Source: Chryseobacterium gleum | GTDB taxonomy: Bacteria; Bacteroidota; Bacteroidia; Flavobacteriales_D; Sanyastnellaceae | Assembly: GCA_945881835.1 (NCBI GenBank) | Contig: CAMCVP010000001.1 | Location: 124,001 to 188,000, forward strand | DNA: 64,000 nt | Direction: 5' to 3' | Shown here: positions 10,246 to 19,202 of the stretch, piece after piece | Numbering within the stretch: the first letter of the stretch is position 1 | How the letters are laid out: every line of letters starts with the position of its first letter | Notes under the pieces: model-generated | Database searches by the model: none | What the model saw: the letters and a program-made list of their open reading frames with translations, nothing else | Told to the model about the DNA's origin: nothing | Translations under genes and position numbers: made by a program

Positions 10246-11274
10246 ATGAAATTTACGGCGGAGCAAATTGCCGGTATGTTGGAAGGAACGGTTGAAGGAA
10301 ATTCTTCAGCAGAAGTTTCAGGTCTTTCTAAAATTGAAGAAGGGAAAGCAGGAACGCTAACGTTTCTGGCCAATCCGAAATACATTTCTCATATCTACTC
10401 AACAGGCGCTAGCATTGCTATTGTTTCGAACGATTTCGTTGCCGAACAAGCCTTACCTGAAACGCTTACGCTTATCCGCGTTGCAGATGCATACGGAAGT
10501 TTCGCGAAGTTGTTAGAGGCATACAGCCAGTTCAAAAGACCACGTCCGGGAATTCATGCATCTGCTGTTATTGATGCTTCAGTTGTCATAGGTGAAAACG
10601 TGCATATTGGAGCAGGAGTAGTGATTGAAGCCGGAGCTTCCATTGGAAACAACGCAGTGATTATGGCTCAGTCTTATTTAGGTGAGCACGTGAAGATTGG
10701 AAGTTTTACTTCGATTCATCCGGGAGTGAAAATTTATAGCGACTGTATTATTGGCGCGAATTGCACGCTGCACGCCGGAGTGATCATTGGCGCAGATGGA
10801 TTCGGCTTTGCACCGCAGGCCGACAATCAGTATGCGAAGGTTCCTCAAATTGGAAATGTAGTTGTTGAAGATCGCGTTGAAATAGGCGCGAATACAGCCA
10901 TTGATAGAGCTACACTAGGATCGACTATTATTCGTGAAGGCGTGAAGCTCGATAACCTGATTCAAATTGCACACAATGTTGAAATTGGAAAGAACACTGT
11001 CATTGCTGCCCTAACTGGAATTGCTGGAAGCACCAAGATTGGTGAGAATGTTATGATAGGCGGACAAGTAGGAATTGCCGGACATTTAACCATTGCGAAC
11101 GGCGTGAAAATCGCAGCACAAACAGGCATCAGCGCTTCTGTCTTGAAAGAGGATGTTGTTATGCAAGGGACACCGGCTGTTAGCACAATGGACTTCAAAA
11201 AATCCTACATCATTCACAGACGCTTACCGCAAATTCTCGAGCGCATAGAGCGACTTGAAAAAGGACAGAAGTAA
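10246..11274 (+). CDS. lpxD: UDP-3-O-acylglucosamine N-acyltransferase LpxD
   Basis: 342 residues, the normal LpxD length. LpxD adds the N-linked 3-hydroxyacyl chain in lipid A synthesis. The N-terminal uridine-binding domain has the [16 protein letters not shown] segment. The body is a left-handed beta helix of hexapeptide repeats ([20 protein letters not shown] and onward), and the catalytic histidine context [12 protein letters not shown] is present. The gene starts 45 bases after aroA, and the methyltransferase start overlaps its stop (TAATG). It indicates an LPS-bearing outer membrane. Confidence 0.96.
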   Translation: MKFTAEQIAGMLEGTVEGNSSAEVSGLSKIEEGKAGTLTFLANPKYISHIYSTGASIAIVSNDFVAEQALPETLTLIRVADAYGSFAKLLEAYSQFKRPRPGIHASAVIDASVVIGENVHIGAGVVIEAGASIGNNAVIMAQSYLGEHVKIGSFTSIHPGVKIYSDCIIGANCTLHAGVIIGADGFGFAPQADNQYAKVPQIGNVVVEDRVEIGANTAIDRATLGSTIIREGVKLDNLIQIAHNVEIGKNTVIAALTGIAGSTKIGENVMIGGQVGIAGHLTIANGVKIAAQTGISASVLKEDVVMQGTPAVSTMDFKKSYIIHRRLPQILERIERLEKGQK

Positions 11275-12047
11275 TGTTATTGCTTCCTTATCTCAAACAT
11301 TTACTTTTTGCGAAAGGACCTCACGGTGTTCATTCACCGTTTGTTTTCAAACTTATTACCGATGTGCTAAAGCAGCAGCGTCCTGCTGTTTGGAATCCCA
11401 TTGAAGAAGCGCGAACAAAACTGTTGGCGAACGATACTGTCTATGTGGTGAAAGACTTTGGTGCAGGAAGCAAAGGCCTTCAGACTACCCGCACCTATTC
11501 GCGTTCTGTGGCTTCCAGCGCCATGCCGAAGAAAAAAGGAGAAACCCTTCATTTGTTGGTTGAACATTTACAGCCTTCCGGGCTGTTGGAAATAGGCACG
11601 CATTTCGGAATAGGCACGCTCTATTTATCAGAGGCCCTTCATTCCACAAAAAAAATAATAACTCTGGAAGGAGATCCCACCCATGCAGCAGCAGCGCAAT
11701 CTCTTTTTCATTCCTTCCAGAAAAATAATATCGAGGTGGTTGAAGGAAATTTCAACGATACCCTTCCAAATACATTGAATGCCTTTCCTGAAATGGAATT
11801 GGTTTATGTAGACGGAAACCATACGGAAGAGGCTACGCTTCGCTATTTCGAGGTGCTACTTCAACATAAAAATATCACGTGCATTGTCTTCGACGACATC
11901 TATTGGAGCAAAGGAATGATGCGCGCTTGGAAAAAAATATGTGCGGATTCTCGCATTGAATTGAGCCTCGATTTCTATTGGTTTGGTGTGATCTTCCTGA
12001 ATGGGAGAATGCGCAAGGAGCACTTCGATTTGTATCTACCGCGCTGA
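11274..12047 (+). CDS. Class I SAM-dependent methyltransferase of unknown substrate
   Basis: 257 residues. A Rossmann-type SAM motif LEIGTHFGIGTLYLSEA is followed by an acidic strand (ITLEGDP) and VYVDGNHTEEATLRYFE, as in O-methyltransferases of the Methyltransf_24 type. The N-terminal FAKGPHGVHSPFVFKL is shared by similar Bacteroidota proteins. Translation is coupled to lpxD, so an envelope or LPS role is possible but unproven. No signal peptide is seen. The acceptor cannot be named. Confidence 0.75.
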   Translation: MLLLPYLKHLLFAKGPHGVHSPFVFKLITDVLKQQRPAVWNPIEEARTKLLANDTVYVVKDFGAGSKGLQTTRTYSRSVASSAMPKKKGETLHLLVEHLQPSGLLEIGTHFGIGTLYLSEALHSTKKIITLEGDPTHAAAAQSLFHSFQKNNIEVVEGNFNDTLPNTLNAFPEMELVYVDGNHTEEATLRYFEVLLQHKNITCIVFDDIYWSKGMMRAWKKICADSRIELSLDFYWFGVIFLNGRMRKEHFDLYLPR

Positions 12048-12070
12048 TTTGTCGGGCGGTTCAAGAGGTG

Positions 12071-12098
12071 TGTCAGAAAATGCTGACAGTTCTGTCAG
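12071..12098 (+). promoter_or_regulatory. Candidate heat-shock operator upstream of dnaK
   Basis: A perfect 7-bp inverted repeat, CTGACAG-TT-CTGTCAG (12083-12098), is preceded by another half-site, TGTCAG (12071-12076), which pairs with the same CTGACA across 6 bases. The dnaK ATG is 70 bp downstream. The shorter form upstream of grpE (1229) shares the core GACAG/CTGTC. Confidence 0.5.
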
Positions 12099-12168
12099 AT
12101 TTCCCTCCTGATTTCTCAATGGCATATTGGTTGAAATGCGGGGTGAAACAAATTGAAAATTTAAGAAC

Positions 12169-14073
12169 ATGAGTAAAATAATAGGCATTGACCTCGGTAC
12201 CACGAATTCGTGTGTATCTGTGATGGAAGGAAACGAGCCCGTGGTTATCGCGAACAGCGAAGGAAAGCGCACCACGCCTTCTATAGTTGCTTTCGTAGAA
12301 GGTGGTGAGCGTAAAGTAGGAGATCCTGCAAAGCGTCAAGCCATTACGAATCCAACGAAGACGATTTCAAGTATTAAACGTTTCATGGGATCATCTTTCT
12401 CTGAAACAGAAAAAGAAGCGACCCGCATGCCTTACACGGTGGTGAAGGGCGACAACAATACGCCTCGCGTGAAGATCGACGATCGTCAGTATACCCCACA
12501 AGAAATTTCAGCAATGATTCTTCAAAAGATGAAGAAGACTGCTGAAGATTATTTGGGTCAAGAAGTAACGGAAGCGGTTATCACCGTTCCTGCATACTTC
12601 AACGATGCGCAACGTCAAGCGACGAAAGAAGCAGGCGAGATTGCTGGTCTAACAGTAAAGCGTATCATTAACGAGCCAACAGCAGCGGCTTTGGCTTACG
12701 GACTTGACAAGAAGTCTCAAGAGATGAAGATTGTGGTGTTCGACTGTGGTGGTGGAACGCATGACGTATCTGTTCTTGAGTTAGGTGACGGCGTATTTGA
12801 AGTATTGTCAACAGACGGAGATACGCACTTGGGTGGAGATGACTTCGACCAAGTAATCATCGACTGGTTGGTTCAAGAATTCAAGAATGAAAATGGAAAT
12901 TTAGATCTTTCGAAAGATCCAATGGCTCTTCAACGTTTGAAGGAAGGTGCAGAGAAGGCGAAGATTGAATTGTCTAGCTCTTCAACAACTGAGATTAACT
13001 TGCCATACATCATGCCTGTTGACGGAATACCAAAGCACTTGGTGAAGACGTTAACGCGTGCGAAGTTCGAGCAGTTAGCAGATTCGTTGATTCGCAGAAC
13101 CATTGCTCCTTGCGAAAGCGCATTGAAGAACGCTGGTTTGTCTGTAAACGACATCAATGAAATTATCTTAGTAGGAGGATCAACACGTATTCCTGCAATT
13201 CAAGATGCAGTGAAGAGTTTCTTCGGAAAAGATCCAAGCAAAGGAGTTAATCCTGATGAAGTAGTAGCCATCGGAGCTGCAATTCAAGGAGGTGTATTAA
13301 CTGGAGAAGTGAAGGACGTGTTGTTGTTAGATGTTACTCCGCTTTCATTGGGAATTGAAACCATGGGTGGTGTATTCACGAAGTTGATTGATGCGAACAC
13401 TACGATTCCAACAAAGAAGTCTGAAGTGTTCTCAACGGCGAGTGATAACCAACCAAGCGTAGAGATTCACGTATTGCAAGGTGAGCGCGCCATGGCGAAA
13501 GACAACCGTACCATTGGAAGATTCCACTTAGACGGATTGCCACCAGCGCCGAGAGGGGTTCCTCAAGTAGAAGTTATCTTCGACATTGATGCGAACGGAA
13601 TCATTAACGTATCTGCGCTTGACAAAGCAACCAACAAATTGCAAAGCATCAGAATCGAAGCTTCTAGCGGATTAAGCAAAGAAGACATCGAGAAGATGAA
13701 GAAGGAAGCAGAGATGAATGCAGATTCAGATCGCAAAGCGAAAGAAGAAGCAGACGTTGTGAACCAAGCCGATTCATTGATTTTCCAAGTGGACAAGCAA
13801 TTGAAAGAGTTCGGAGATAAACTTCCAGCAGATAAGAAAACAGAAATTGAAGCGTCTTTGGAAGAGTTGAAAAAAGCACACGCAGAAAAGAACCTAGACA
13901 CCATTAAAGCGTCTATGGATAAATTGAATGCAGTGTTCCAAGCGGCTAGTGCAGACATGTACAACAATGCTGGCGGAGCGGCAGATGCAGGTGCTGGAGA
14001 GCAACAAGCAGGAGGCAACGACGGTGAAGTAACCGACGTTGATTTTGAAGAAGTAAAAGACGACAAGAAGTAA
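12169..14073 (+). CDS. dnaK: Molecular chaperone DnaK (Hsp70)
   Basis: 634 residues. An ATP-driven chaperone that works with DnaJ and GrpE (encoded at 1.3-3 kb). The ATPase domain begins [16 protein letters not shown] and has [19 protein letters not shown]; the linker is [19 protein letters not shown]. The C-terminal lid ends in an acidic [15 protein letters not shown] tail. Many DnaKs read GGGTFDVS at the phosphate loop, whereas this one has His. From memory this is usual in Flavobacteriia. A terminator follows. Confidence 0.98.
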   Translation: MSKIIGIDLGTTNSCVSVMEGNEPVVIANSEGKRTTPSIVAFVEGGERKVGDPAKRQAITNPTKTISSIKRFMGSSFSETEKEATRMPYTVVKGDNNTPRVKIDDRQYTPQEISAMILQKMKKTAEDYLGQEVTEAVITVPAYFNDAQRQATKEAGEIAGLTVKRIINEPTAAALAYGLDKKSQEMKIVVFDCGGGTHDVSVLELGDGVFEVLSTDGDTHLGGDDFDQVIIDWLVQEFKNENGNLDLSKDPMALQRLKEGAEKAKIELSSSSTTEINLPYIMPVDGIPKHLVKTLTRAKFEQLADSLIRRTIAPCESALKNAGLSVNDINEIILVGGSTRIPAIQDAVKSFFGKDPSKGVNPDEVVAIGAAIQGGVLTGEVKDVLLLDVTPLSLGIETMGGVFTKLIDANTTIPTKKSEVFSTASDNQPSVEIHVLQGERAMAKDNRTIGRFHLDGLPPAPRGVPQVEVIFDIDANGIINVSALDKATNKLQSIRIEASSGLSKEDIEKMKKEAEMNADSDRKAKEEADVVNQADSLIFQVDKQLKEFGDKLPADKKTEIEASLEELKKAHAEKNLDTIKASMDKLNAVFQAASADMYNNAGGAADAGAGEQQAGGNDGEVTDVDFEEVKDDKK

Positions 14074-14090
14074 TTCGAATCGAAACAAAT

Positions 14091-14121
14091 AAAAGGCCTT
14101 GAATTTTCAAGGCCTTTTTTT
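14091..14121 (+). terminator. Terminator after dnaK, shared with the converging peptidase gene
   Basis: GGCCTTGA (14095-14102) and TCAAGGCC (14107-14114) form an 8-bp stem with a 4-base loop, flanked by A-rich sequence on the left and seven T on the right. It works best for the + strand. The stop codon of the converging M61 gene (14120-14122) lies in the T-tract. Confidence 0.9.
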
Positions 14122-15823
14122 ATGCGTTGCGTTTGCCAATCCAATAATTGAATAGGACGTTGTTTTCAGGAAATGAAATGTGCGATTGCTGAATAATAGG
14201 AAGTTCAGGATCTGAATGAAGCGTCAATTCAAACTGCACGCCGTTACGCAGTATAAGGAGTTGCGTTGTGGTAGTGGCTTCAATAAGGAAGTTCACATTA
14301 CGGTCTACGGCTATTCCATCGATTTCTAAAATCTCATCGCCGTACCATAATCCGCCAAGATCTGCAGCGGAATTCATGCACACCGAAGTGACTTTGGATT
14401 TGCCCATTTGAATGTCGACACTAAAACCGAATAAACGTTCGGTAGCTAAAACAGAAGGCAACCATTCGAGTTGAACTCCTATTTTATCGAACGCGTTTTT
14501 CAAATGATCGGAATAATCTACTGCTTTTTCAGCAATGTTCTTTCTGAAGTATTGAGCGTTGGAAAGACCTGTAGATTCTAGCGTTTTCCAATAATCTTCA
14601 ACCGAATATCCTTTGTTGTTTTTCGCGAAGGTGTGGTACATGCTGTGCATGACGTCGTCGAGCGATTTCGTTCCTTCCGTAGCTGCAATAAGTTCCATAT
14701 CGAGAATCATGGAAAGCAAAGCGCCTTCGTTGTAGATGGAAACTTTTCTCCAAGGAACACCAGGGACATAACCGTCGAGCCAAGTATCCACGCTGCTATC
14801 TGCAACGCTGTACGAGAATCTTCCGTAGTTCCTGTGGTGGGTGTTTAACCATTTTTCCAGCGAATGTTTCCAGAGGTCGTTGTTCCAAACGTCGCTTCGG
14901 CGCAAGCAAAGATCACCATAATAGGTAGTCACTCCTTCGTCAACGTATCCGAGTTGCGTATAGTTTTCTTTCGTGAAATCGTAGGGCATCATTTCAACCG
15001 GACGTAAGGTTTTTACGTTCCATGTGTGAAAGAGTTCATGGCTACAGATCGCCAACATTTCGTTGTGTTTTTCTTCGCGGTCGAAGTTCTCTCCGTGTCC
15101 CATAACAATCACTGTGCTGGTAGTATGCTCTACACCGTGATGCATGAAGTAGGGAGTGAAATGCAACAAGTAGCGATATTTTGAAACTGGAAACTCTCCG
15201 AAAATATTTAATTGAAGTTGAGTGTATGAGCGGACGTCATTCCAGAAACGTTCGAAATTCAGATTCGTAATTCCGAAGACATGAGCTTGGAAAGTGACAC
15301 CTTGAATCTCTTCTGAAATTATTTCTCTGTTGCGCGAAGCAACAAAAGGTGAGTCTGCTAATTCATCGAAGTTTTGTGCGAATAGTTTATTTCCCTCGTG
15401 GGGAAGTCCGCAAGAGATGTGTGCATAGGAATCGAGAATTTCAACGCTATAATTTTCATTCGCTCTTCCTGGAAGGAAGGGAATACAGTTGACTGGATTC
15501 ACATAAAGCATTTGGCTGTTTACATAGGTGCTTCCAGCGTTGAGCTCTGCTGCGCAATAGAAATATTCAAAGGTTATTTGCTCGTTTGCATTGCAGGCGA
15601 TGCACCATTTGTCTTTCTCGGTTTTTCTAACTTCAAGTGAGTTGTTCGATGAATCGAAGGCTTTCACGTGCGAAATGTTTTTCGCGAAATTTCCCATTTC
15701 ATATCGCCCCGGTCTCCACGAGGAAAGTTGAACGATTTGATTTTCTTCTGAGTGGCTGAATGACACGCGCACTTTCACTAATTTTCTGTGAATGCGCGGC
15801 GTGCTTAATGAAACATGAATCAT
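14120..15823 (-). CDS. M61-family metallopeptidase with PDZ domain
   Basis: 567 residues. The zinc site is HELFHTWN (HExxH) followed by the downstream glutamate in YVDEGVTTYYGDL, as in glycyl aminopeptidases of family M61. A PDZ-like domain near the C-terminus contains AADLGGLWYGDEILEIDG. No signal peptide is visible, unlike many secreted M61 enzymes, so it may act in the cytoplasm; alternatively, the start lies elsewhere. The start codon overlaps the end of the phosphatase gene by 4 bases, so the two are translated together. It carries a dispersed palindrome at 14426. Confidence 0.88.
   Translation of the reverse strand: MIHVSLSTPRIHRKLVKVRVSFSHSEENQIVQLSSWRPGRYEMGNFAKNISHVKAFDSSNNSLEVRKTEKDKWCIACNANEQITFEYFYCAAELNAGSTYVNSQMLYVNPVNCIPFLPGRANENYSVEILDSYAHISCGLPHEGNKLFAQNFDELADSPFVASRNREIISEEIQGVTFQAHVFGITNLNFERFWNDVRSYTQLQLNIFGEFPVSKYRYLLHFTPYFMHHGVEHTTSTVIVMGHGENFDREEKHNEMLAICSHELFHTWNVKTLRPVEMMPYDFTKENYTQLGYVDEGVTTYYGDLCLRRSDVWNNDLWKHSLEKWLNTHHRNYGRFSYSVADSSVDTWLDGYVPGVPWRKVSIYNEGALLSMILDMELIAATEGTKSLDDVMHSMYHTFAKNNKGYSVEDYWKTLESTGLSNAQYFRKNIAEKAVDYSDHLKNAFDKIGVQLEWLPSVLATERLFGFSVDIQMGKSKVTSVCMNSAADLGGLWYGDEILEIDGIAVDRNVNFLIEATTTTQLLILRNGVQFELTLHSDPELPIIQQSHISFPENNVLFNYWIGKRNA
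14426..14443. repeat. Dispersed palindrome ACCGAA-N6-TTCGGT, copy 2 (in M61 gene)
   Basis: An exact match with centre TAAACG. On the coding (-) strand it is read as T-E-R-L-F-G. Confidence 0.7.
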
Positions 15824-17478
15824 TTTTTAGTAGGTCTGAGGAAGCTAATGATTGGATTGCCAATACATGCGTTAGGGTTTCCAATGCGCAAGTAGCTGCA
15901 AATGGTTGGTGCAATGTCGGTAATGCTGTGTGCTGCAAAGTTTGTACTAGCAGGAACATTTTTTCCGTACATTATGAAGGGCACTTGCGAGTCGTAGGCA
16001 TACGGAGAACCATGTGTGGTGCCTTGTCTAGAGTATTCCATAAATCCAGGTTCAAGCACATAGATCACATCTCCGGACAGGGCTGGAAGAAATCCAAGTT
16101 GAACTTTCTTGCCAAGACCATCGTTGTAGTTTTCTTCGGTAAGATCGCAACTTGCGAAGGCTTTGGTAACATAATCTTGTTCTTCAGCCCACTTAGCGAG
16201 TGTGCGTTGCATGTCTTCCAACTTCATATTTTTCTCCCGAACGAGCGTTCGGTTTATGAATAGGTTCAGGTTGCTTTCGTTTAGAATCCAGTTACCTTGT
16301 CCGTATTTCGAATTCATAAAAAGTTCTGCTTTGTCTTCGAAAGCATCAGAGGACCAATATCCTGCGTATGCATTCGATTTCTGAATAAGGCTTGGCGTTG
16401 GAGCACCACCGTGATCGGCGCTTAAGAACAAGAGGTAGTTGTCTTTTCCAAGTCGCTTATCGAGTTCCAACAATAATTTTTCTAGTTCGCGATCGAGACG
16501 AATGTATGTGTCTTGTAATTCTTTTGAATGTATTCCGAATTGATGTCCAACATAGTCCGTAGAAGAGAAGCTCAAGCACAACATGTCAATGGTGTTGTTC
16601 TTTCCCAATTGCTCTCCGTCTATTGCGGCTAAAGCAAAATCGAGCGTAAGCGAATTTCCCATAGGCACACCTTTAAGGATTTCGTAACCACCGTTGTGTT
16701 TCTTCAGTGTGTCTATGTTGTAGGGGAAGACAGGACGAAGCAACGGTTTGAAAGGCATTTCGTAGGCGTTGTTGTCTTCGATGCTTTCGGTGTAATTTTC
16801 TTCGGGAAGAAGAAGGTTCCATGTTGAAGCGGCGTAGGCTTTTGCTTTTCCGTTGGAGTTGAAGTCTTGCACCCATTTTGGAAGTTCGCGCATGTACCAG
16901 CTGCTTGAAGCCCACACGCCTTCTTCTCCGCCTACGAACCAGTAGGCTGCGTTGGCCGTTCTTCCAGCGGGAAGAATAGCGCCACGGTCTTTAAGTGAGA
17001 TGCCAATGACTTTCGATTTTCCTGCGGTGAAGAGTTTAAGTTCGTCGCCAATGGTGCTCGATTTCAGGTAGTGCGGTGACATTTTTCCGGCTGCTGCGGA
17101 AGTACCAACTCCGGTAACCGTTGAGTCGCCTGAGCAGTAGGTCATGCGGTTGTATTTCCGTTCGAACCAGTCGTTCGCAACAATACCGTTGTGTGCTGGT
17201 GAAGTGCCTGTGAATATTGCGGCGTGTCCTGGACCCGTGTAGGTGGGCATGTAGTTGTATTGCAAGTTTCGGGCGTATGCGCCGTTGCGCACGAGGCGTT
17301 TGAATCCACCTTCGCAGTAGTCGTTCCAGAAGCGGTCGATGTAATCGTTGCGCATTTGGTCAACGGTTACGCCAATAACCAACGTTGGTAATTGTCGGTC
17401 TGAATAGGACGTATTTTTTTTCTGTCCGAAAGCGTTTAGGCTAATGAATAGAAGCAATAAGGAAGTAAATCTCATCAT
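15820..17478 (-). CDS. PafA-type alkaline phosphatase (secreted)
   Basis: 552 residues from the ATG at 17478 (17475 also possible). An N-terminal signal peptide (MRFTSLLLLFISLNAFG) sends it to the periplasm. It fits the PafA phosphomonoesterase family: the metal ligand in VTVDQMRNDY, the threonine nucleophile in PTYTGPGHAAIFTG, STDYVGHQFG, SADHGG and the late histidine in THGSPYAYDSQVP. It releases phosphate from organic monoesters. The frame runs further upstream into palindrome array A, but that extension lacks a signal peptide and is rejected. The M61 peptidase is downstream in the same transcript. Confidence 0.9.
   Translation of the reverse strand: MMRFTSLLLLFISLNAFGQKKNTSYSDRQLPTLVIGVTVDQMRNDYIDRFWNDYCEGGFKRLVRNGAYARNLQYNYMPTYTGPGHAAIFTGTSPAHNGIVANDWFERKYNRMTYCSGDSTVTGVGTSAAAGKMSPHYLKSSTIGDELKLFTAGKSKVIGISLKDRGAILPAGRTANAAYWFVGGEEGVWASSSWYMRELPKWVQDFNSNGKAKAYAASTWNLLLPEENYTESIEDNNAYEMPFKPLLRPVFPYNIDTLKKHNGGYEILKGVPMGNSLTLDFALAAIDGEQLGKNNTIDMLCLSFSSTDYVGHQFGIHSKELQDTYIRLDRELEKLLLELDKRLGKDNYLLFLSADHGGAPTPSLIQKSNAYAGYWSSDAFEDKAELFMNSKYGQGNWILNESNLNLFINRTLVREKNMKLEDMQRTLAKWAEEQDYVTKAFASCDLTEENYNDGLGKKVQLGFLPALSGDVIYVLEPGFMEYSRQGTTHGSPYAYDSQVPFIMYGKNVPASTNFAAHSITDIAPTICSYLRIGNPNACIGNPIISFLRPTKK
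16236..16253. repeat. Dispersed palindrome, one-mismatch copy (in phosphatase gene)
   Basis: CCCGAA-N6-TTCGGT: the first base differs from the ACCGAA-N6-TTCGGT consensus. The arms CCGAACG/CGTTCGG pair perfectly around AG. Confidence 0.6.
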
Positions 17479-17482
17479 GCTA

Positions 17483-17490
17483 CAAATGTA
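17483..17490 (-). promoter_or_regulatory. -7 box upstream of the PafA-like gene
   Basis: On the minus strand it reads TACATTTG, an exact TAnnTTTG, 4 bases before the ATG at 17478. A TTG on that strand (17514-17516) is 23 bp away, which is longer than usual. A leaderless or nearly leaderless mRNA is predicted. Confidence 0.45.
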
Positions 17491-17516
17491 CCTCTGAATT
17501 AATTTACTTTTACCAA

Positions 17517-17617
17517 GACGCTTTGCGATGACCACTTTGTGGATGACCGCGGTGCGGATGACACAACGCGTTGTGATGACCACTTTGTGGATGACGCTTC
17601 GCGATGACCGCGGAGCG
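17517..17617. repeat. Palindrome array A: GATGAC linkers with variable palindromes
   Basis: Six exact GATGAC hexamers alternate with seven short palindromes: GC-TTT-GC, CAC-TTT-GTG, CGC-GGT-GCG, ACAACGCGTTGT, CAC-TTT-GTG, GC-TTC-GC and CGC-GGA-GCG. All but one have a 3-base loop. The array fills the gap between the divergent PafA-like and shikimate-kinase-like genes. The palindromes differ in sequence while keeping complementarity. Confidence 0.85.
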
Positions 17618-17640
17618 GAGGGAGTGCAAAAAGAAAGAGT

Positions 17641-18096
17641 ATGAATAGACACATTTTATTAGTTGGAATGCCCGGAAGTGGGAAGACGACAAAGGCGAGG
17701 CAGTTGGCGTTGGAGCGGGGTGTGTCGTGTTATGAGGTAGATGAGATGTTGGAGTTGAAGTGGGGAAGGAGTATTGCTGAATTTGTGGAGGAGCAGGGGT
17801 GGGAGAAATTTCGCGAGGAAGAATTTTCCATGGTGAAAACGATTTTGAACGAACCGGTGGGAATTATTTCAGCTGGAGCGGGGTTTTTCACCACTGAAGA
17901 GAAAGTTGAATTCTCTTTGAATCATTTTGAAGTGTGGTATTTGGAAGTGTCTATTGACGAGTTGTTCAACAGGCTCAACACTCCAGAGGAGCGGGCGAAG
18001 CGTCCGCTTTTGAGTGAAGGGGATTTACGCTATAAGTTGGAGGTGCTTTTGGCGGAGCGGGAGAAATTTTACTCCTTCGGATCAATCACGAAGTGA
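17641..18096 (+). CDS. Shikimate-kinase-like P-loop protein with array-derived C-terminus
   Basis: 151 residues. Shikimate kinases phosphorylate shikimate with ATP. Family features are the P-loop GMPGSGKTT, the SIAEFVEEQGWEKFREEE segment with the substrate-binding arginine, YLEVSIDELFNRL, and the RPLL lid. Several positions differ from the usual enzyme: the DxD motif reads EVD and the GGG motif reads GAG. The protein is short by roughly 15-20 residues. Its last residues (FGSITK) and stop codon lie inside palindrome array B. It may be a functional AroK, a diverged kinase or a truncated copy; the aroK of the genome could be elsewhere. Confidence 0.7.
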   Translation: MNRHILLVGMPGSGKTTKARQLALERGVSCYEVDEMLELKWGRSIAEFVEEQGWEKFREEEFSMVKTILNEPVGIISAGAGFFTTEEKVEFSLNHFEVWYLEVSIDELFNRLNTPEERAKRPLLSEGDLRYKLEVLLAEREKFYSFGSITK

Positions 18097-18230
18097 TCAA
18101 TCATCTTCGATGATCAATCTGACGCTGTCAGATCAATTGCTAAGCAATCAATCACTACGTGATTAATCGTTCCGATTTCACCGAAGGTTTGATCTGAAAG
18201 ATTGATTCGAAGAATTGATCACCTGCGGTG
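18074..18230. repeat. Palindrome array B: ATCAAT / ATTGAT linkers
   Basis: Linker ATCAAT occurs five times, plus one ATTAAT, between palindromes CC-TTC-GG, CAC-GAA-GTG, CATC-TTC-GATG, CTGAC-GCT-GTCAG, TGC-TAA-GCA, CAC-TAC-GTG and CG-TTC-CG. From about 18180 the linker appears as its complement (TTGAT, ATTGAT) between ACC-GAA-GGT, CT-GAA-AG, TC-GAA-GA and CACC-TGC-GGTG. The array thus changes orientation in the middle. Its left end lies in the coding sequence of the kinase-like gene and provides that gene's TGA. Confidence 0.85.
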
Positions 18231-18297
18231 AGTAATGTGACTCTCCTCACAACACCATTCAATTTACCATCCTACCTTCGCTCAAAATTCAAACAAC

Positions 18298-18573
18298 ATG
18301 GATGTATTAGCAGCTTTAAAAAATGGAACGGCAACAATCGTTGATGTCCGTTCAAGAGAAGAATTTCAAAGTGGACATGTAGCAGGTTCAATAAATATTC
18401 CGTTACAAGAAGTGCCAACAAAAGTGGAAGAATTCAAGAATATGCCGAAGCCTTTGGTTATGTGCTGCCTTTCGGGTGGTAGAAGCGGACAGGCAACCGG
18501 ATACCTTCAACAACAAGGTGTAGAAGAGGTTTATAACGGCGGTGGTTGGATGGAAGTAAACGCACTCGTATAA
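18298..18573 (+). CDS. Single-domain rhodanese-like sulfurtransferase (first)
   Basis: 91 residues with no signal peptide. A single rhodanese domain carries VDVRSREEFQSGHVAGSINIP near the start and an active-site cysteine loop CLSGGRSGQ. Such proteins carry sulfur as a persulfide or act in thiol redox chemistry in the cytoplasm. The next gene starts within its stop codon (TAATG), followed by another overlap with a thioredoxin, so the three are one operon. A weak -7-like TACCTTCG lies at 18273-18280. Confidence 0.88.
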   Translation: MDVLAALKNGTATIVDVRSREEFQSGHVAGSINIPLQEVPTKVEEFKNMPKPLVMCCLSGGRSGQATGYLQQQGVEEVYNGGGWMEVNALV

Positions 18574-18887
18574 TGGGACTATTTTCATTCTTAAAAGGAA
18601 AACCAAAGACCGATTTGGTGCAGCTGATGCGCGATGGTGCGAAGCTGGTTGACGTGAGAACCAAAGGAGAATATTCTGAAGGACACGCGAAAGGAACAAG
18701 TAATGTTCCACTTCCAGAAATACCTTCGAAAGCGAAAGCTTGGAAAAAGGACGAAGCCATTATTCTCTGCTGCAGAAGCGGTATGAGAAGCGGTGCAGCC
18801 GTTTCACAATTGAAGCAAATGGGATTCACCAATGTTCACAATGCAGGTAGCTGGAATAAAATGCAATCGCTAATTCAACAAAAATGA
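18573..18887 (+). CDS. Single-domain rhodanese-like sulfurtransferase (second)
   Basis: 104 residues from the ATG in the TAATG overlap; the earlier in-frame ATG (18546) would lie inside the previous gene. A rhodanese domain follows an N-terminal GLFSFLKGKPKTD leader, with VDVRTKGEYSEGHAKGTSNVP and the cysteine loop CRSGMRSGAA. The final ATGA overlaps the thioredoxin start. It resembles the first rhodanese in layout but is clearly divergent, so it is an old duplication rather than a recent one. Confidence 0.88.
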   Translation: MGLFSFLKGKPKTDLVQLMRDGAKLVDVRTKGEYSEGHAKGTSNVPLPEIPSKAKAWKKDEAIILCCRSGMRSGAAVSQLKQMGFTNVHNAGSWNKMQSLIQQK

Positions 18888-19180
18888 AAGGAAGCTTCAA
18901 CGATATCATACAAGGCGATAAGCCCGTATTAGTAGACTTCTTCGCAACGTGGTGTGGACCGTGTAAATACCAAGGCCCCATCTTAGAAGAATTGGCAACT
19001 GCCATTGGCGATGAAGCACGCATTATAAAAATAGATGTCGATCGCAATCAAGCCATTGCCGCGCAATACGGCGTGCGTTCCGTTCCAACGTTAATGATCT
19101 TCAAGAATGGAGAAATGAAGTGGAAAGAAGCCGGCGTAAAAGAAAAAGAGCAGTTGATTCAACTGCTCCGTTCCATCTAA
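18884..19180 (+). CDS. Thioredoxin-family protein
   Basis: 98 residues, a minimal thioredoxin without signal peptide. The redox motif is WCGPC in FFATWCGPCKYQGP, with the cis-proline in RSVPTLMIFKNGE. It probably reduces the persulfide or disulfide formed on the two rhodaneses encoded just upstream in the same operon (ATGA overlap); this partnership is inferred from gene order. It could also serve as a general thioredoxin. The converging paaA gene ends 22 bases downstream. Confidence 0.9.
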   Translation: MKGSFNDIIQGDKPVLVDFFATWCGPCKYQGPILEELATAIGDEARIIKIDVDRNQAIAAQYGVRSVPTLMIFKNGEMKWKEAGVKEKEQLIQLLRSI

Positions 19181-19202
19181 ATTTTAGTTTTTTGTTTGAG
19201 AA

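Noticed and set aside
17479-17652. Longer N-terminus of the PafA-like phosphatase
   Set aside because: The extension is translated from palindrome array A and would bury the signal peptide; the -7 box at 17483 also lies inside it.
17517-18230. Arrays A and B as CRISPR arrays
   Set aside because: The constant units are only 6 bases, the variable parts are self-complementary palindromes of 7-13 bases, and no cas gene is in the window.
18298-18887. The two rhodanese genes as one frameshifted gene
   Set aside because: Each has its own complete domain and active-site cysteine, and the TAATG overlap is normal for coupled genes.
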